Shown: in pieces, positions 1 through 8,540 of the stretch
Layout: each line of letters starts with the position of its first letter
How positions within the stretch are numbered: position 1 is the stretch's first letter
Assembly (NCBI RefSeq): GCF_024199795.1
Contig: NZ_JANADK010000001.1
Span: 186,001-250,000 of the forward strand
Length of the DNA: 64,000 nt
Source of the DNA: Bradyrhizobium sp. CCGB01
Lineage (GTDB): Bacteria; Pseudomonadota; Alphaproteobacteria; Rhizobiales; Xanthobacteraceae
Reading direction: 5' to 3'
Made by a program: the position numbers and the translations under genes
Notes under the pieces: generated by a model
What the model saw: the letters and a program-made list of their open reading frames with translations, nothing else
Databases searched by the model: none
What the model was told of the DNA's origin: nothing

Positions 1-1
1 G

Positions 2-463
2 AAGGCCGCAGCACCGATCGGCGCCAGCTTCACCTTCCTCGCGCTGCTCACGGGCTCGCTGTGGGGCCGGCCGATGTGGGGCACCTATTGGGAATGGGAC
101 GCGCGGCTGACCTCGGTTCTGATTCTCTTCCTGATGTATCTCGGCCTGATGGCGCTGTGGCGCGCGGTCGACGATCCCTCGCGCGCGGCGCGCGCCGCCG
201 CGGTGCTGACGCTGGTCGGTGCGATCAACCTGCCGATCATCAAGTTCTCGGTCGACTGGTGGAACACGCTGCACCAGCCGGCGTCGGTGATGCGCATGGG
301 CGGCTCGACGCTCGACAAATCGTTCCTGATTCCGCTGTTGCTGATGGCAATCGCGTTCACGCTGCTGTTCGTCACGCTGCATCTGGCGGCGATGCGCAAC
401 GAGATTTTGCGCCGCCGTGTCCGTTCGCTGCAGATGATGCAGGCGAGCCAGAAAGCTGCGTGA
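2..463 (+). CDS. ccmC: Haem exporter protein CcmC, C-terminal part
   Basis: Inner-membrane protein of system I cytochrome c maturation that loads haem onto CcmE. The reading frame is already open at base 2, so the N-terminus lies outside the window. The tryptophan-rich haem-handling motif [13 protein letters not shown], typical of CcmC, is visible near the start, followed by hydrophobic segments. The frame stops 2 bases before ccmD, and ccmG follows, which confirms the operon. The short basic C-terminal tail is usual for the family. Confidence 0.93.
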   Translation, partial: KAAAPIGASFTFLALLTGSLWGRPMWGTYWEWDARLTSVLILFLMYLGLMALWRAVDDPSRAARAAAVLTLVGAINLPIIKFSVDWWNTLHQPASVMRMGGSTLDKSFLIPLLLMAIAFTLLFVTLHLAAMRNEILRRRVRSLQMMQASQKAA

Positions 464-465
464 TC

Positions 466-645
466 ATGTCGCTCGGTCCCTACGCGTCCTTCATCGTGAC
501 GTCTTACGCCGCTGCGGCGCTCGTCGTCGTGATCCTGATCGGCTGGATCGTGCTCGACTATCGCAGCCAGACGGAGCGCCTGCGCGAGCTCGACCGCAGC
601 GGCGTCACGCGCCGTTCGGGCCGCAGCGCGACAGATCGGCCGTGA
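466..645 (+). CDS. ccmD: Haem exporter subunit CcmD
   Basis: A 59-residue single-pass membrane protein that stabilises the CcmABC-CcmE haem-release complex. It has a short N-terminus ([10 protein letters not shown]), one membrane helix around residues 10-31, and a charged cytoplasmic tail with the pattern [14 protein letters not shown] that is characteristic of CcmD. ATG was chosen because it lies just after the ccmC stop and gives the normal family length; the frame is open further upstream but overlaps ccmC there. Confidence 0.88.
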   Translation: MSLGPYASFIVTSYAAAALVVVILIGWIVLDYRSQTERLRELDRSGVTRRSGRSATDRP

Positions 646-655
646 GGCATCCATC

Positions 656-1237
656 ATGAGCGATCAGTCGAGCTCCGGACCGCAGCGCCGCACCTTCCTG
701 ATGGTGCTGCCGCTGCTCGCCTTCATCGCCCTGGCGCTGCTGTTCTGGTTCCGGCTCGGCAGCGGCGATCCTTCGCGGATTCCCTCCGCGCTGATCGGCC
801 GGCCCGCGCCGCAGACCGCGCTGCCGCAGCTCGAGGGATTGCAGGCCGACAACGCGCAGGTGCCGGGCCTCGATCCCGCCGTGTTCAAAGGCAAGGTCAG
901 CCTCGTCAATGTCTGGGCCTCCTGGTGCGTGCCCTGCCATGACGAGGCGCCGCTCCTGACCGAGCTCGCCAAGGACAAGCGCTTCCAGCTCATCGGCATC
1001 AACTACAAGGACGCCGCCGACAATGCGCGCCGCTTCCTCGGCCGCTACGGCAACCCGTTCGGCCGCGTCGGCGTGGATGCCAACGGCCGCGCCTCGATCG
1101 AATGGGGCGTCTACGGCGTGCCGGAGACGTTCATCGTCGGGCGCGAAGGCACCATCGTCTACAAGCTGGTGGGACCGATCACGCCGGACAATTTGCGCAC
1201 GGTGCTGCTGCCGCAAATGGAAAAGGCGTTGAAGTAA
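656..1237 (+). CDS. ccmG: Periplasmic thiol:disulfide oxidoreductase CcmG/DsbE (CycY)
   Basis: Membrane-anchored thioredoxin-like protein (193 aa) that reduces apocytochrome c or CcmH thiols so that haem can be attached. An N-terminal anchor helix spans about residues 14-33. The active site WCVPC is at 90-94, and the family motif GVPETFIV follows the cis-proline position. It starts 10 bases after ccmD and is the third gene of the ccm operon here. In Bradyrhizobium this gene is also called cycY. Confidence 0.93.
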   Translation: MSDQSSSGPQRRTFLMVLPLLAFIALALLFWFRLGSGDPSRIPSALIGRPAPQTALPQLEGLQADNAQVPGLDPAVFKGKVSLVNVWASWCVPCHDEAPLLTELAKDKRFQLIGINYKDAADNARRFLGRYGNPFGRVGVDANGRASIEWGVYGVPETFIVGREGTIVYKLVGPITPDNLRTVLLPQMEKALK

Positions 1238-1401
1238 AGACGTCGCGGCCTGTCAGCGCCCTTCGTTGCGTCGCGAGATCCTCGCCAGCCCGCTTGACAA
1301 CCAAAGGGTGAGGATTAGGCTCGCCACCAGTGGCTGACCGTTCCAGCCATCGATTTCATCATGAATTTTTATGACTATTGCTTGTGAGCGAGGAATTGCG
1401 C

Positions 1402-2769
1402 ATGGCGCTGCTCGAAGCCTACGACCCTCCCGCGCGGATGACTGATTTCGATTCCATCAAGGGACAGCGCGAGGCCTGGCACAGATTTGTTCTCGAGTCG
1501 TTCGATTCCTCGATCGCCACCGAAAACGCGGCCTTGCGGAAAGTCACGGAAGAGGCGGCTCGACCGGCTTTTTTCTCGGCCGTACGGTTTGACCCGGGTC
1601 CGACGATCGAGCAGGCCGTCCTCTGGAATGCGTTTCCCAAGGAATTGCTGCGCCGTTTCGGCCGGCGGCGCGCGCTGATCGAGGCCGACCGGCTTTGGCC
1701 GATGTCGGCCTATCAATATGATTGGCGCTACAATCCGGACGTGCCGGCGCGGACCGGCGCCGGCGAGCCCGGCGTCAGCCTGCCCGATGACATCTTTTTC
1801 CGGCCCACGGTCGAGTATTGCGAATGGCACGTCGACCGCGATCCGGATTCGGGCCGAATCCGCCGCGTGTGCTTCACATCCGAACCACCCGAGTATTGGT
1901 TCGCGATGTATGGCGGCACGATGGATGGATCGAAGGTCGATTTTCCGGGGTCCAGGGATCTGGTGCTGGAGCTCTATCGCAAGCTCGTCAGTCCAAAGGT
2001 CGAGTTGAAGGATCTGCAGGCGCAGGCGCCGATCAATTCGCCCTTCGGCAATTTGAAGCCTGGCGACTACAACCCCCACAACAAGTGGAATACGACGCAC
2101 GGCATCGTGCACCTGACCGCACCGCCCAACGCGCTGACTGCCGAGATCCAGCTGGGCGCCGATGCAACCCAGCTCTATCATAATGCGCATGGCAATCCGG
2201 TGACCGATCCGGACGCTTTCATCGCCGGAACGGGCATGGGCGGTCCCAACCGCAACAGCGACCCGACAATTGCAGCCACCGTGAACGCGCTCGCCAGATT
2301 GGGGGCCGTGGTCACCCTGGCCAATCCTGTCGGGCTCTACATGGATCACATCGACCTCACCGGGTGGGAATTCCCCGGCGGCATGGCTCCGGACGAGTGC
2401 GTCCATATCGTGCGCGGGCAGCCTCACCTCATCGAGCGATTGGTCGTGGAAGTGCCCGGCGACGAGTTCACGGTATCCGACATCACGATCGGCGGCGTGC
2501 CCATCGCCTTCGGCGGACACATCGCCGAATGCATCACGGTCAAGCTCGTTGGCGCGGCGGGGGCAATCGGCTCGATGAGCAATCCGTCGCTGCCGATGCC
2601 GGGCGTCGGTTACGTCGATCCCGTCGGGGCCCGCGAAGTTTTCGTCGGCGCGCGAAGGGGCGTGCCCAACGGGACCATCCCGGCCTTCGTCTATGAAAGC
2701 GGAGAACTGGCGCAGCGGGTGACGCGCGCAACGCTCGCAAGCGCGCGGCCCGACAGGGGGGTCCGATGA
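1402..2769 (+). CDS. Unrecognised protein encoded with a DyP peroxidase
   Basis: A 455-residue protein that I cannot assign to a family. ATG at 1402 is chosen because AGGA at 1391-1394 lies 7 bases upstream; the frame could also open at TTG 1378 or GTG 1384. No signal peptide or membrane helix is evident. Distinctive patches include EYCEWHVDRD, FTSEPPEYW, NPHNKWNTTHGIVHL and AEIQLGADATQLYHNAHG, rich in His, Trp, Asn and Cys and suggestive of a ligand- or metal-handling globular protein. Its stop overlaps the DyP start by four bases (ATGA), so the two are translationally coupled. A TTGACA box at 1294-1299 may belong to the operon promoter. Function unknown; a role with the peroxidase is inferred from coupling only. 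Confidence 0.85.
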   Translation: MALLEAYDPPARMTDFDSIKGQREAWHRFVLESFDSSIATENAALRKVTEEAARPAFFSAVRFDPGPTIEQAVLWNAFPKELLRRFGRRRALIEADRLWPMSAYQYDWRYNPDVPARTGAGEPGVSLPDDIFFRPTVEYCEWHVDRDPDSGRIRRVCFTSEPPEYWFAMYGGTMDGSKVDFPGSRDLVLELYRKLVSPKVELKDLQAQAPINSPFGNLKPGDYNPHNKWNTTHGIVHLTAPPNALTAEIQLGADATQLYHNAHGNPVTDPDAFIAGTGMGGPNRNSDPTIAATVNALARLGAVVTLANPVGLYMDHIDLTGWEFPGGMAPDECVHIVRGQPHLIERLVVEVPGDEFTVSDITIGGVPIAFGGHIAECITVKLVGAAGAIGSMSNPSLPMPGVGYVDPVGAREVFVGARRGVPNGTIPAFVYESGELAQRVTRATLASARPDRGVR

Positions 2770-4514
2770 GCAACGCCGACAACATGCCTTGGCCGCTCGA
2801 GCCTCGCCTCGACATGGACGATATCCAGGGGATTGCGGCGCCCGGTTTTCTGAAACCGCACCAAATTCTGCTCGGCATTCGCTATCAGCGCAAAGAGCCC
2901 GACATGGCGAGGCTCAGATCGCTTCTGGCGAAGATGACGCCCGACATCTCGACCGCGGCCGATACCCTGCGCGATCGCCGCGAGCACCGGCAGTTGGCCA
3001 AGCCCTCCGACCAGAACAAGTCCTCCGAGCGGAAAAAGAAGATCTTCCCGCCACTGGTGGCAATCGGCTTCGGCTATCAGGGACTGTTCGATCTCGCGGT
3101 CGGCGCCGCGCTGATCCCGAGCGTGGCGTACAAGAACGGCATGGTCGCGCGCTCCGCCTTGCTGGGCGACTCGGCGGAGCCGGGAACGCCCGGCAATCCG
3201 ACGACCTGGAGCGTCGGCAAGCCCGGTGAAGAGCTCGACATTCTCGTTGTCGTCGCCGGCGACGACCGGAAATCGGTCCGGTTGCGCGCGGACGAGATCG
3301 TGAAGGCCTTCGTGGCCACCGGCGCCAAGGTCGACCAGCAGGTCGGCAATGTCCGGGACGACGTCAAGGGCGAGGTCGGCCACGAGCACTTCGGGTTCGA
3401 CGACGGAGTGTCGCAACCGGGCATTCGCGGACGGGCATCCGACGCAGAGGACGACTTCATCACCGACAGATATGTGGACCGATCGCAATTTCCGGCAGCC
3501 GCGCTTTGTGGCTATCCGGGACAGGATCTGGTTTGGCCGGGTGAATTCGTCATCGGCTATCCGCAAACGGGCCCCGACCCGCTGATACCTGGCCCCGTCC
3601 TCGAGCCATCACCGTGGTGGATGCGAAACGGGTCCTATCTGGTCTATCGCCGCCTCTTGCAGGATGTTGGCCTGTTCTGGCGGACGATGCGGGACGAAGC
3701 AGAGCGTCTCTCCACCCTTCCCGGCTTCGACAAGATGGACGAGAAGACGCTCGCGTCCCGGCTGGTCGGACGCTGGCCGAGTGGCGCGCCCGTTAATCGG
3801 GTACCCGAGGGCGACGACAAGGACCTGGGCAACAACTCGTTCGCCAACAACCACTTCCACTTTGATTCCGACACGCATGCCTTGAAGCTCATCGGCGGCA
3901 AGGATCCGTTCCCGCAGGCGAAGGCGGACCCGGTCGGACTAACCTGCCCGCTCGCCGCACACATCCGCAAGGTGAACACGCGGGATGCTCCCTCGGATAT
4001 GGGCGGACGCAGCTCCACCTATGAGCGGAGACTCCTGCGCGTCGGCGTTCCCTTCGGCCCGTCCCTGATGAATCGCTACGCCAGGAAGGTGGAAGGCGAA
4101 CCGGAGCGCGGATTGCTGTTCCTGAGCATTCAAAGCTCGATCGAGGAGCAATTCGAATTCCTCCAGGCGCGCTGGATCAACGATGAATCGCGGCCCAAGG
4201 CGCCGAGTGGCCACGACATGATCGTCGGACAGAACGCGGCCACGGCAGACGGCGTGCGCAGGTGCGGTATTTTCGGCAAGGGACTGCAGCAGGCGCCGGT
4301 CGAGGCCGACGGACAATTCGTGACCGCGTCCGGCGGAGGCTACTTCTTCATCCCTTCGATCACCGCGCTCGGAACTGTCATCGCCGGCACGCAACCCGCG
4401 CTATCCATCCAGCTCTCCGCCGATCACCGGCTGGAAGGTGTGAGCCCGAGCAAGGATCTTCCGAAGGTGGCGCGAAAGGCATCTCCGGCACGAAAGGCGC
4501 GCGGCAAGCGCTGA
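2766..4514 (+). CDS. DyP-type haem peroxidase, long form
   Basis: A 582-residue dye-decolourising peroxidase that uses H2O2 and haem to oxidise substrates. The hallmark GXXDG motif is GFDDG at 210-214 (catalytic Asp213). The proximal haem ligand is His399 in AHIRKVNTR, with the usual Arg a few residues later (Arg406). The conserved NGSYLVYRRLLQDV, LLRVGVPFG and GLLFLSIQSSIEEQFEFLQ blocks are present. No Tat or Sec signal is seen, so it is probably cytoplasmic. It is longer than the roughly 300-450 residues usual for bacterial DyPs, with extra sequence at 50-100 and a basic Lys/Arg tail. No encapsulin gene is adjacent. It is coupled to the unknown upstream gene by an ATGA overlap. Confidence 0.93.
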   Translation: MSNADNMPWPLEPRLDMDDIQGIAAPGFLKPHQILLGIRYQRKEPDMARLRSLLAKMTPDISTAADTLRDRREHRQLAKPSDQNKSSERKKKIFPPLVAIGFGYQGLFDLAVGAALIPSVAYKNGMVARSALLGDSAEPGTPGNPTTWSVGKPGEELDILVVVAGDDRKSVRLRADEIVKAFVATGAKVDQQVGNVRDDVKGEVGHEHFGFDDGVSQPGIRGRASDAEDDFITDRYVDRSQFPAAALCGYPGQDLVWPGEFVIGYPQTGPDPLIPGPVLEPSPWWMRNGSYLVYRRLLQDVGLFWRTMRDEAERLSTLPGFDKMDEKTLASRLVGRWPSGAPVNRVPEGDDKDLGNNSFANNHFHFDSDTHALKLIGGKDPFPQAKADPVGLTCPLAAHIRKVNTRDAPSDMGGRSSTYERRLLRVGVPFGPSLMNRYARKVEGEPERGLLFLSIQSSIEEQFEFLQARWINDESRPKAPSGHDMIVGQNAATADGVRRCGIFGKGLQQAPVEADGQFVTASGGGYFFIPSITALGTVIAGTQPALSIQLSADHRLEGVSPSKDLPKVARKASPARKARGKR

Positions 4515-4569
4515 CGCCAAAGCGCGATGAGATGAGGATGAATCGTCGTCGCGCTTCAGGTCGCCGTTC

Positions 4570-4618
4570 GAGCATGATCTTTCCGGAAAACCGCTGCGCG
4601 CTTTTCCGGATCGTGCTC
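4570..4618. repeat. Palindromic intergenic repeat, possible bidirectional terminator
   Basis: Arms 4570-4590 and 4602-4618 pair as GAGCATGATC..CCGGAAAA against TTTTCCGGATCGTGCTC with a three-base bulge. From memory, this GAGCATGATC/CCGGAAAA element is dispersed in rhizobial genomes. It lies between the convergent DyP and yciB genes, and its right end provides the TAG stop of yciB on the minus strand. Confidence 0.7.
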
Positions 4619-5220
4619 TAGCCCTTCCGCACATCCCCCGCCTCGGCCTCGCTCGCTTCCAGCGACACCGGCTCGAGGTGGTAGCGCTTGGTCAGCGGCA
4701 TCTGCGCGATGGCGAAGACCATGGTCAGCGGGGTCACGCCGAACACCTTGAAGTTCACCCAGAAGTCGGTGCTCTGGGTGCGCCAGACGATCTCGTTCAG
4801 GATTGCCATGCCGGCGAAGAACAGCGCCCAGCGCAGCGTGAGGATGCGCCAGCCCTGCGGGGTCAGGTTGAACATCTGGTCGAACATCACGGCGATGAAG
4901 GAGCGGCCGAACAACAGGCCGCCGCCGAGGATCGCGGCAAACAGGCCGTAGATGATGGTCGGCTTGACCTTGATGAAGGTCTCGTCGTGCAGCACCAGCG
5001 TCAGCGTGCCGAACACCAGCACGATCACGCCTGTCACGATCGCCATGATCGGAATATGGCGCGTCACCACATAGGACGCGATCATCGCCGCGACGATCGC
5101 GACCATGAAGGCGCCGGTCGCGGCGAACAGATTGAACTTCGCATTCACGAAGAAGAAGACGAGCAGCGGACCGAGTTCGGTCGCAAGCTTGAACAGCGGA
5201 TGCGGCTGGGTCTTGTCCAT
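4618..5220 (-). CDS. yciB: Septation protein A, YciB/IspA family
   Basis: A 200-residue inner-membrane protein with about five or six hydrophobic helices, needed for normal septation or envelope integrity in related bacteria. The family signatures [17 protein letters not shown] near the N-terminus and [19 protein letters not shown] in the second half identify it. The tail ([13 protein letters not shown]) is hydrophilic. It follows ftsY by 2 bases on the same strand, a conserved alphaproteobacterial pair, so cotranscription is likely. Its stop codon lies in the adjacent palindromic repeat. Confidence 0.92.
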   Translation of the reverse strand: MDKTQPHPLFKLATELGPLLVFFFVNAKFNLFAATGAFMVAIVAAMIASYVVTRHIPIMAIVTGVIVLVFGTLTLVLHDETFIKVKPTIIYGLFAAILGGGLLFGRSFIAVMFDQMFNLTPQGWRILTLRWALFFAGMAILNEIVWRTQSTDFWVNFKVFGVTPLTMVFAIAQMPLTKRYHLEPVSLEASEAEAGDVRKG

Positions 5221-5222
5221 TC

Positions 5223-6167
5223 TCAGCTTTCGATTCCGGCGATCGCGCGGGCGAAATCGCGCGCGGTGAACGGCGCGAGATCGTCGACGCCTTCGCCGAC
5301 GCCGATGAAATGCACCGGCAGTTTGAATTTTTCCGCGAGCGCCACCAGGATGCCGCCGCGCGCGGTGCCGTCGAGCTTCGTCATCACGAGGCCGGTGACC
5401 CCGGCGGTGCGATGGAAGGCCTCGACCTGCGACAAAGCGTTTTGGCCGACGGTCGCATCAAGCACAAGCAGCACCGCATGCGGCGCAGTGTCATCCACCT
5501 TGCGGATCACGCGCACGACCTTTTCGAGCTCGTTCATTAGCTCGGCCTTGTTCTGGAGGCGGCCGGCGGTGTCGATCAGCAGGACATCGACGCCCTGTTC
5601 CTTCGCCGCGGTCAGCGCGTTGAAGGCAAGGCTCGCCGAATCCGACCCCTGCGCCCCGGCGACGACCGGCGTCTTCGTGCGTTCGCCCCAGACCTTCAGC
5701 TGTTCGATGGCTGCGGCGCGAAACGTGTCGCCGGCGGCGAGCATCACCTTGCGGCCCTCGGAGGCGAATTTTTGCGAGAGCTTTCCGATGGTCGTGGTCT
5801 TGCCGGAGCCGTTGACGCCGACCACGAGGATGACGAACGGCTTCTTCGCCGTGTCGATCACGAGGGGCTTCGCCACCGGCGATAGCACCTTCTCGACCTC
5901 GGTCGCGACGACGTCCTTGACCTCGTCCGCGGAGATCGCCTTGTCGTAGCGCCCCGTGCCGACGGCGTCCGCAATGCGAACCGCGACCTGGGTGCCGAGG
6001 TCGGCGCGCAGCAGCACGTCCTCGATGTCATCGAGCATGGCGCGGTCGAGCTTGCGCTTGGTGACGAGGTCGGCGACCGCGGTCCCGAGCGAGGACGAGG
6101 TGCGCTTCAGCCCGTTGGACAGCCGGCGCCACCAGCTCAGCTTGGGGGTCTCGGAGGTATCGTTCAT
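5223..6167 (-). CDS. ftsY: Signal recognition particle receptor FtsY
   Basis: SRP-receptor GTPase (314 aa) that docks Ffh-ribosome complexes at the inner membrane. The short basic/aromatic N-terminus ([18 protein letters not shown]) replaces the long acidic A domain of E. coli. The N domain follows; P-loop [10 protein letters not shown] is at 117-126, DTAGRLQNK is the G3 region, and [10 protein letters not shown] is G4. Upstream of the ATG there is no AGGAG-like ribosome site; instead the outer arm of a long hairpin begins 4 bases from the start codon, so initiation may be structure-dependent. yciB lies downstream. Confidence 0.96.
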   Translation of the reverse strand: MNDTSETPKLSWWRRLSNGLKRTSSSLGTAVADLVTKRKLDRAMLDDIEDVLLRADLGTQVAVRIADAVGTGRYDKAISADEVKDVVATEVEKVLSPVAKPLVIDTAKKPFVILVVGVNGSGKTTTIGKLSQKFASEGRKVMLAAGDTFRAAAIEQLKVWGERTKTPVVAGAQGSDSASLAFNALTAAKEQGVDVLLIDTAGRLQNKAELMNELEKVVRVIRKVDDTAPHAVLLVLDATVGQNALSQVEAFHRTAGVTGLVMTKLDGTARGGILVALAEKFKLPVHFIGVGEGVDDLAPFTARDFARAIAGIES

Positions 6168-6171
6168 GGTG

Positions 6172-6248
6172 CTCGTGCCGCCGATTTGAAGTTCCTACTC
6201 TCTTGCCGCAAGTTCGGTTAGGAACTTCAAATCGAAGAGCGGCACGAG
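6172..6248. repeat. Long quasi-palindrome IR1 in front of ftsY
   Basis: Arms 6172-6181/6239-6248 (10 bp perfect) and 6182-6197/6219-6234 (16 bp perfect), interrupted only by a four-base bulge (6235-6238), enclose a 21-base loop (6198-6218). The element starts 4 bases upstream of the ftsY ATG and would form a 26-bp hairpin in the ftsY leader. It resembles the neighbouring IR2 in geometry and in part in sequence. Confidence 0.85.
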
Positions 6249-6260
6249 AAAATATTGTTG

Positions 6261-6337
6261 CCAGTGCGGCCCTGGATTTGGCATTCGCTTCACGTTTCGC
6301 GGCGAGCGCTGAGCGAATGCCAAATCCACCGCACTGG
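6261..6337. repeat. Long quasi-palindrome IR2 before the RluA-type gene
   Basis: Arms 6261-6269/6329-6337 (9 bp) and 6274-6289/6312-6327 (16 bp), both perfect, with an internal mismatch of 4 bases (6270-6273) against 1 base (6328) and a 22-base loop. Twelve bases (6249-6260, AT-rich) separate it from IR1. The inner arms of IR1 and IR2 share GATTTG and TTC at the same positions, and the outer arms share GTGC. The right arm contains ATG 6317, a candidate start of the downstream gene. Confidence 0.85.
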
Positions 6338-7078
6338 TGTGTTAGCCGTTCCGGCTCCCAAACGAAAGTCTTGCAGTTGCTCGATGTTCCCGAATTGACC
6401 GCTGATGAGATCCTGGCGCGCGTGCTCCATCGCGACGGGCTGATGCTGGTCATCGACAAGCCGGCCGGCCTGCCGGTGCATCGCGGCCCCAAGGGCGGGG
6501 CCAATTTGGAAACATCGTTCGACGCGCTGCGTTTCGGCCTGCCGCGGCCCCCGGTGCTGGCCCACCGGCTGGACAAGGACACCTCCGGCTGCCTCGTGCT
6601 TGGGCGCCATCGCAAGGCGACCGCCTCGCTCGGCCTCCTCTTCAAGCACGGCAAGATCGGCAAGACCTACTGGACCGTGGTCGAGGGCGGCCCTGCCGAA
6701 GACGAAGGCACCATCGACATGCCGCTCGGCCGGCTCAACGCCGAGCGCGGCTGGTGGCAGAAGCCCGATCCGGAAGGGCAGAAGGCCATCACCAACTGGA
6801 AGGTGATGGGCCGGGGTGATGGCTTCACCTGGCTCGCCATGGAACCGGTGACCGGCCGAACCCATCAATTGCGGGTGCATTCGTCCGCGACCGGCTGGCC
6901 GATCTTCGGCGATAACATTTACGGCAACGGCCCGCGCTTCGGCGAGCCGAAGCTGCACCTGCATTCCCGCGAGATCGTGGTGCCGATCTCCCGGAACAAG
7001 GAGCCGGTCCGCGTGGTCGCGCCGGCGCCGCCCCACATGCACGAGAAGCTCCGCGCCTGCGGATGGAATGGGGAATAG
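6317..7078 (+). CDS. RluA-family RNA pseudouridine synthase
   Basis: Isomerises uridine to pseudouridine in rRNA or tRNA; the exact target cannot be told. From ATG 6317 the protein is 253 residues. The catalytic motif HRLDKDTSG holds Asp86, and GRTHQLRVHSSATGWPIFGD is the conserved RNA-binding block. No N-terminal S4 domain is present. The start is uncertain: the frame is open from TTG 6203, but that part runs through two hairpins and looks non-coding. ATG 6317 lies in the IR2 arm, and TTG 6371 is another option. It is divergent from ftsY. Confidence 0.88.
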   Translation: MPNPPHWCVSRSGSQTKVLQLLDVPELTADEILARVLHRDGLMLVIDKPAGLPVHRGPKGGANLETSFDALRFGLPRPPVLAHRLDKDTSGCLVLGRHRKATASLGLLFKHGKIGKTYWTVVEGGPAEDEGTIDMPLGRLNAERGWWQKPDPEGQKAITNWKVMGRGDGFTWLAMEPVTGRTHQLRVHSSATGWPIFGDNIYGNGPRFGEPKLHLHSREIVVPISRNKEPVRVVAPAPPHMHEKLRACGWNGE

Positions 7079-7082
7079 GCGA

Positions 7083-7196
7083 CCCTCATGGTGAGGAGGC
7101 GCGTCAGCGCCGTCTCGAACCATAGAGGCCCCGCTGCCGTATCTCGCCCGCGGCCATCCTTCGAGACGCCCGCTGCGCGGGCTCCTCAGGATGAGG
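7083..7196. repeat. Dispersed palindromic repeat, CTCAGGATGAGG family
   Basis: Begins with CCTCATGGTGAGGAGG and ends with CCATCCTTCGAGACG...CTCCTCAGGATGAGG, containing a GC-rich inner hairpin. A second member with the same CCTTCGAGACG and CTCAGGATGAGG blocks lies at 23704-23837. Both are strictly intergenic. Confidence 0.7.
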
Positions 7197-7308
7197 AACA
7201 GTGCCCGGCTACCGCGCCATGGTTTACGAAACGTTCAGGGCTCGTCTCTAATGATAGCGGTTGCTTAGAACAAGCTTCCGTCAATCTGCTCAGGACGAGC
7301 TACGCGTC

Positions 7309-8418
7309 ATGTCCACGGCCGGGCTATCGATCATCGACGAAGTCGAATCCGCGATTCGGCTCGGCTCGGCGGAAAAGGGCCTCGAAACGGCCCGCCGCGT
7401 CACCGACCTGTTCCTCTCCTCCGCCGGCAGTTTTGACGACGAGCAGATCGCGCTGTTCGACGACGTGCTCGAGCGCCTGATCGGCACCATCGAGCTGCGC
7501 GCCATCGCGGACATGGGTGCACGCGTTGCGCTAGCCGAGATCAGCGCGCAGCTTGCGCCGATCGCGCAGGCGCCGCCCTCCGTGATGCGCCGCCTCGCCA
7601 ACAATGACGAGATCCGCATCGCCGGTCCCGTGCTGCAGGAATCCGCGCGCCTCGACGACGGCGAGCTGGTGAAGATCGCCTCCAGCAAGGGCGAGCCGCA
7701 TCTGCTCGCGGTCGCCGGGCGCTGGTGGCTGAAGGAGATCGTCACCGATGCCTTGCTGGCGCGCCGCTATCCCAGCGTCAGCCGGCGGCTTGCCGCCAAT
7801 CCCGGCGCGCGCGTCTCCGGCAAGGGGTTTGCCGTCATCGTCGGACAGGCCGAGGCCGACCCCGAGCTCGCCGTGAGCGTCGGCGTGCGCGTCGACCTGC
7901 CGTCCGACTTGCGCCGCCAGTTGCTGCGCTCGGCCACGGATGCCGTGCGGACCCGCCTGCTGTCGCGCGCCCCGCCGCATCTGTTCGAGGAAATCCAGAC
8001 TGCCATCGCCGCCGTGACCGTCGGCGTCGAGCGCGAGATGTCGGGCGTCCGCGACTTCGAAGGCGCCAAGCGGGCGATTGCGAATCTCAAGGCCGCGGGC
8101 CAGCTGACCGAAGCAACGTTGCTCGGCTTCGCCACGCAGCGGCGCTACGAGGAAGCCGTGGCTGCCCTGGCGGCGCTGTCCGGGTCGACCGTCGAAGTGA
8201 TTCGCCCGCTGATGCAGAGCCTGCGCGAGGACGGCCTGCTGGTGCCGTGCAAGGCGGCGCAGCTCAGCTGGGAAACCACCGTCGCCGTGCTCGAAAGCCG
8301 TTTCGCCACCGGCGCGATGAAGCCGGCGGACATCGCGAGGGCGCAGGGACATTACGCAAGGATGACGCCGGAGAATGCGCGGCGGACGCTGCGGTTCTGG
8401 CAGGTGCGAGCGTCGTAG
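7309..8418 (+). CDS. DUF2336 domain-containing protein
   Basis: A 369-residue, mostly alpha-helical soluble protein without signal peptide, matching the alphaproteobacterial DUF2336 pattern (VMRRLANNDEIRIAGPVLQES, followed by IASSKGEPHLLAVAGR). Function is unknown; the family has helical-repeat character. ATG 7309 was chosen as the first good start, although the frame extends to TTG 7261. Monocistronic: a repeat element precedes it and another follows. Confidence 0.85.
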   Translation: MSTAGLSIIDEVESAIRLGSAEKGLETARRVTDLFLSSAGSFDDEQIALFDDVLERLIGTIELRAIADMGARVALAEISAQLAPIAQAPPSVMRRLANNDEIRIAGPVLQESARLDDGELVKIASSKGEPHLLAVAGRWWLKEIVTDALLARRYPSVSRRLAANPGARVSGKGFAVIVGQAEADPELAVSVGVRVDLPSDLRRQLLRSATDAVRTRLLSRAPPHLFEEIQTAIAAVTVGVEREMSGVRDFEGAKRAIANLKAAGQLTEATLLGFATQRRYEEAVAALAALSGSTVEVIRPLMQSLREDGLLVPCKAAQLSWETTVAVLESRFATGAMKPADIARAQGHYARMTPENARRTLRFWQVRAS

Positions 8419-8431
8419 GGCCACACATTCC

Positions 8432-8536
8432 GCTGTCATCACCCGCGAAAGCGGGTGATCCAGTATTCCAGAGACGTTCCTGAGATGCGGAGAAGCCGCG
8501 GCGTACTGGGTCGCCCGGTCAAGCCGGGCGACGACA
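8432..8536. repeat. Dispersed palindromic repeat, CCCGCGAAAGCGGG family
   Basis: Starts TCATCACCCGCGAAAGCGGG, contains GATCCAGTATTCCAGAG and CGCGGCGTACTGG, and ends with a CCCGGTCAAGCCGGG hairpin. The same block order recurs at 13777-13880, upstream of ffh. It lies between the convergent DUF2336 and mtaB genes. Confidence 0.75.
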
Positions 8537-8540
8537 CCGT

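Noticed and set aside
1402..4514. Encapsulin nanocompartment cargo system for the DyP peroxidase
   Set aside because: No encapsulin shell gene is adjacent, and the basic C-terminal tail of the peroxidase does not look like a known cargo-loading peptide.
6203..6316. N-terminal extension of the RluA-type protein from TTG 6203
   Set aside because: The extra 38 residues are encoded by the loop and arms of the two hairpins and do not look like the family's N-terminus.
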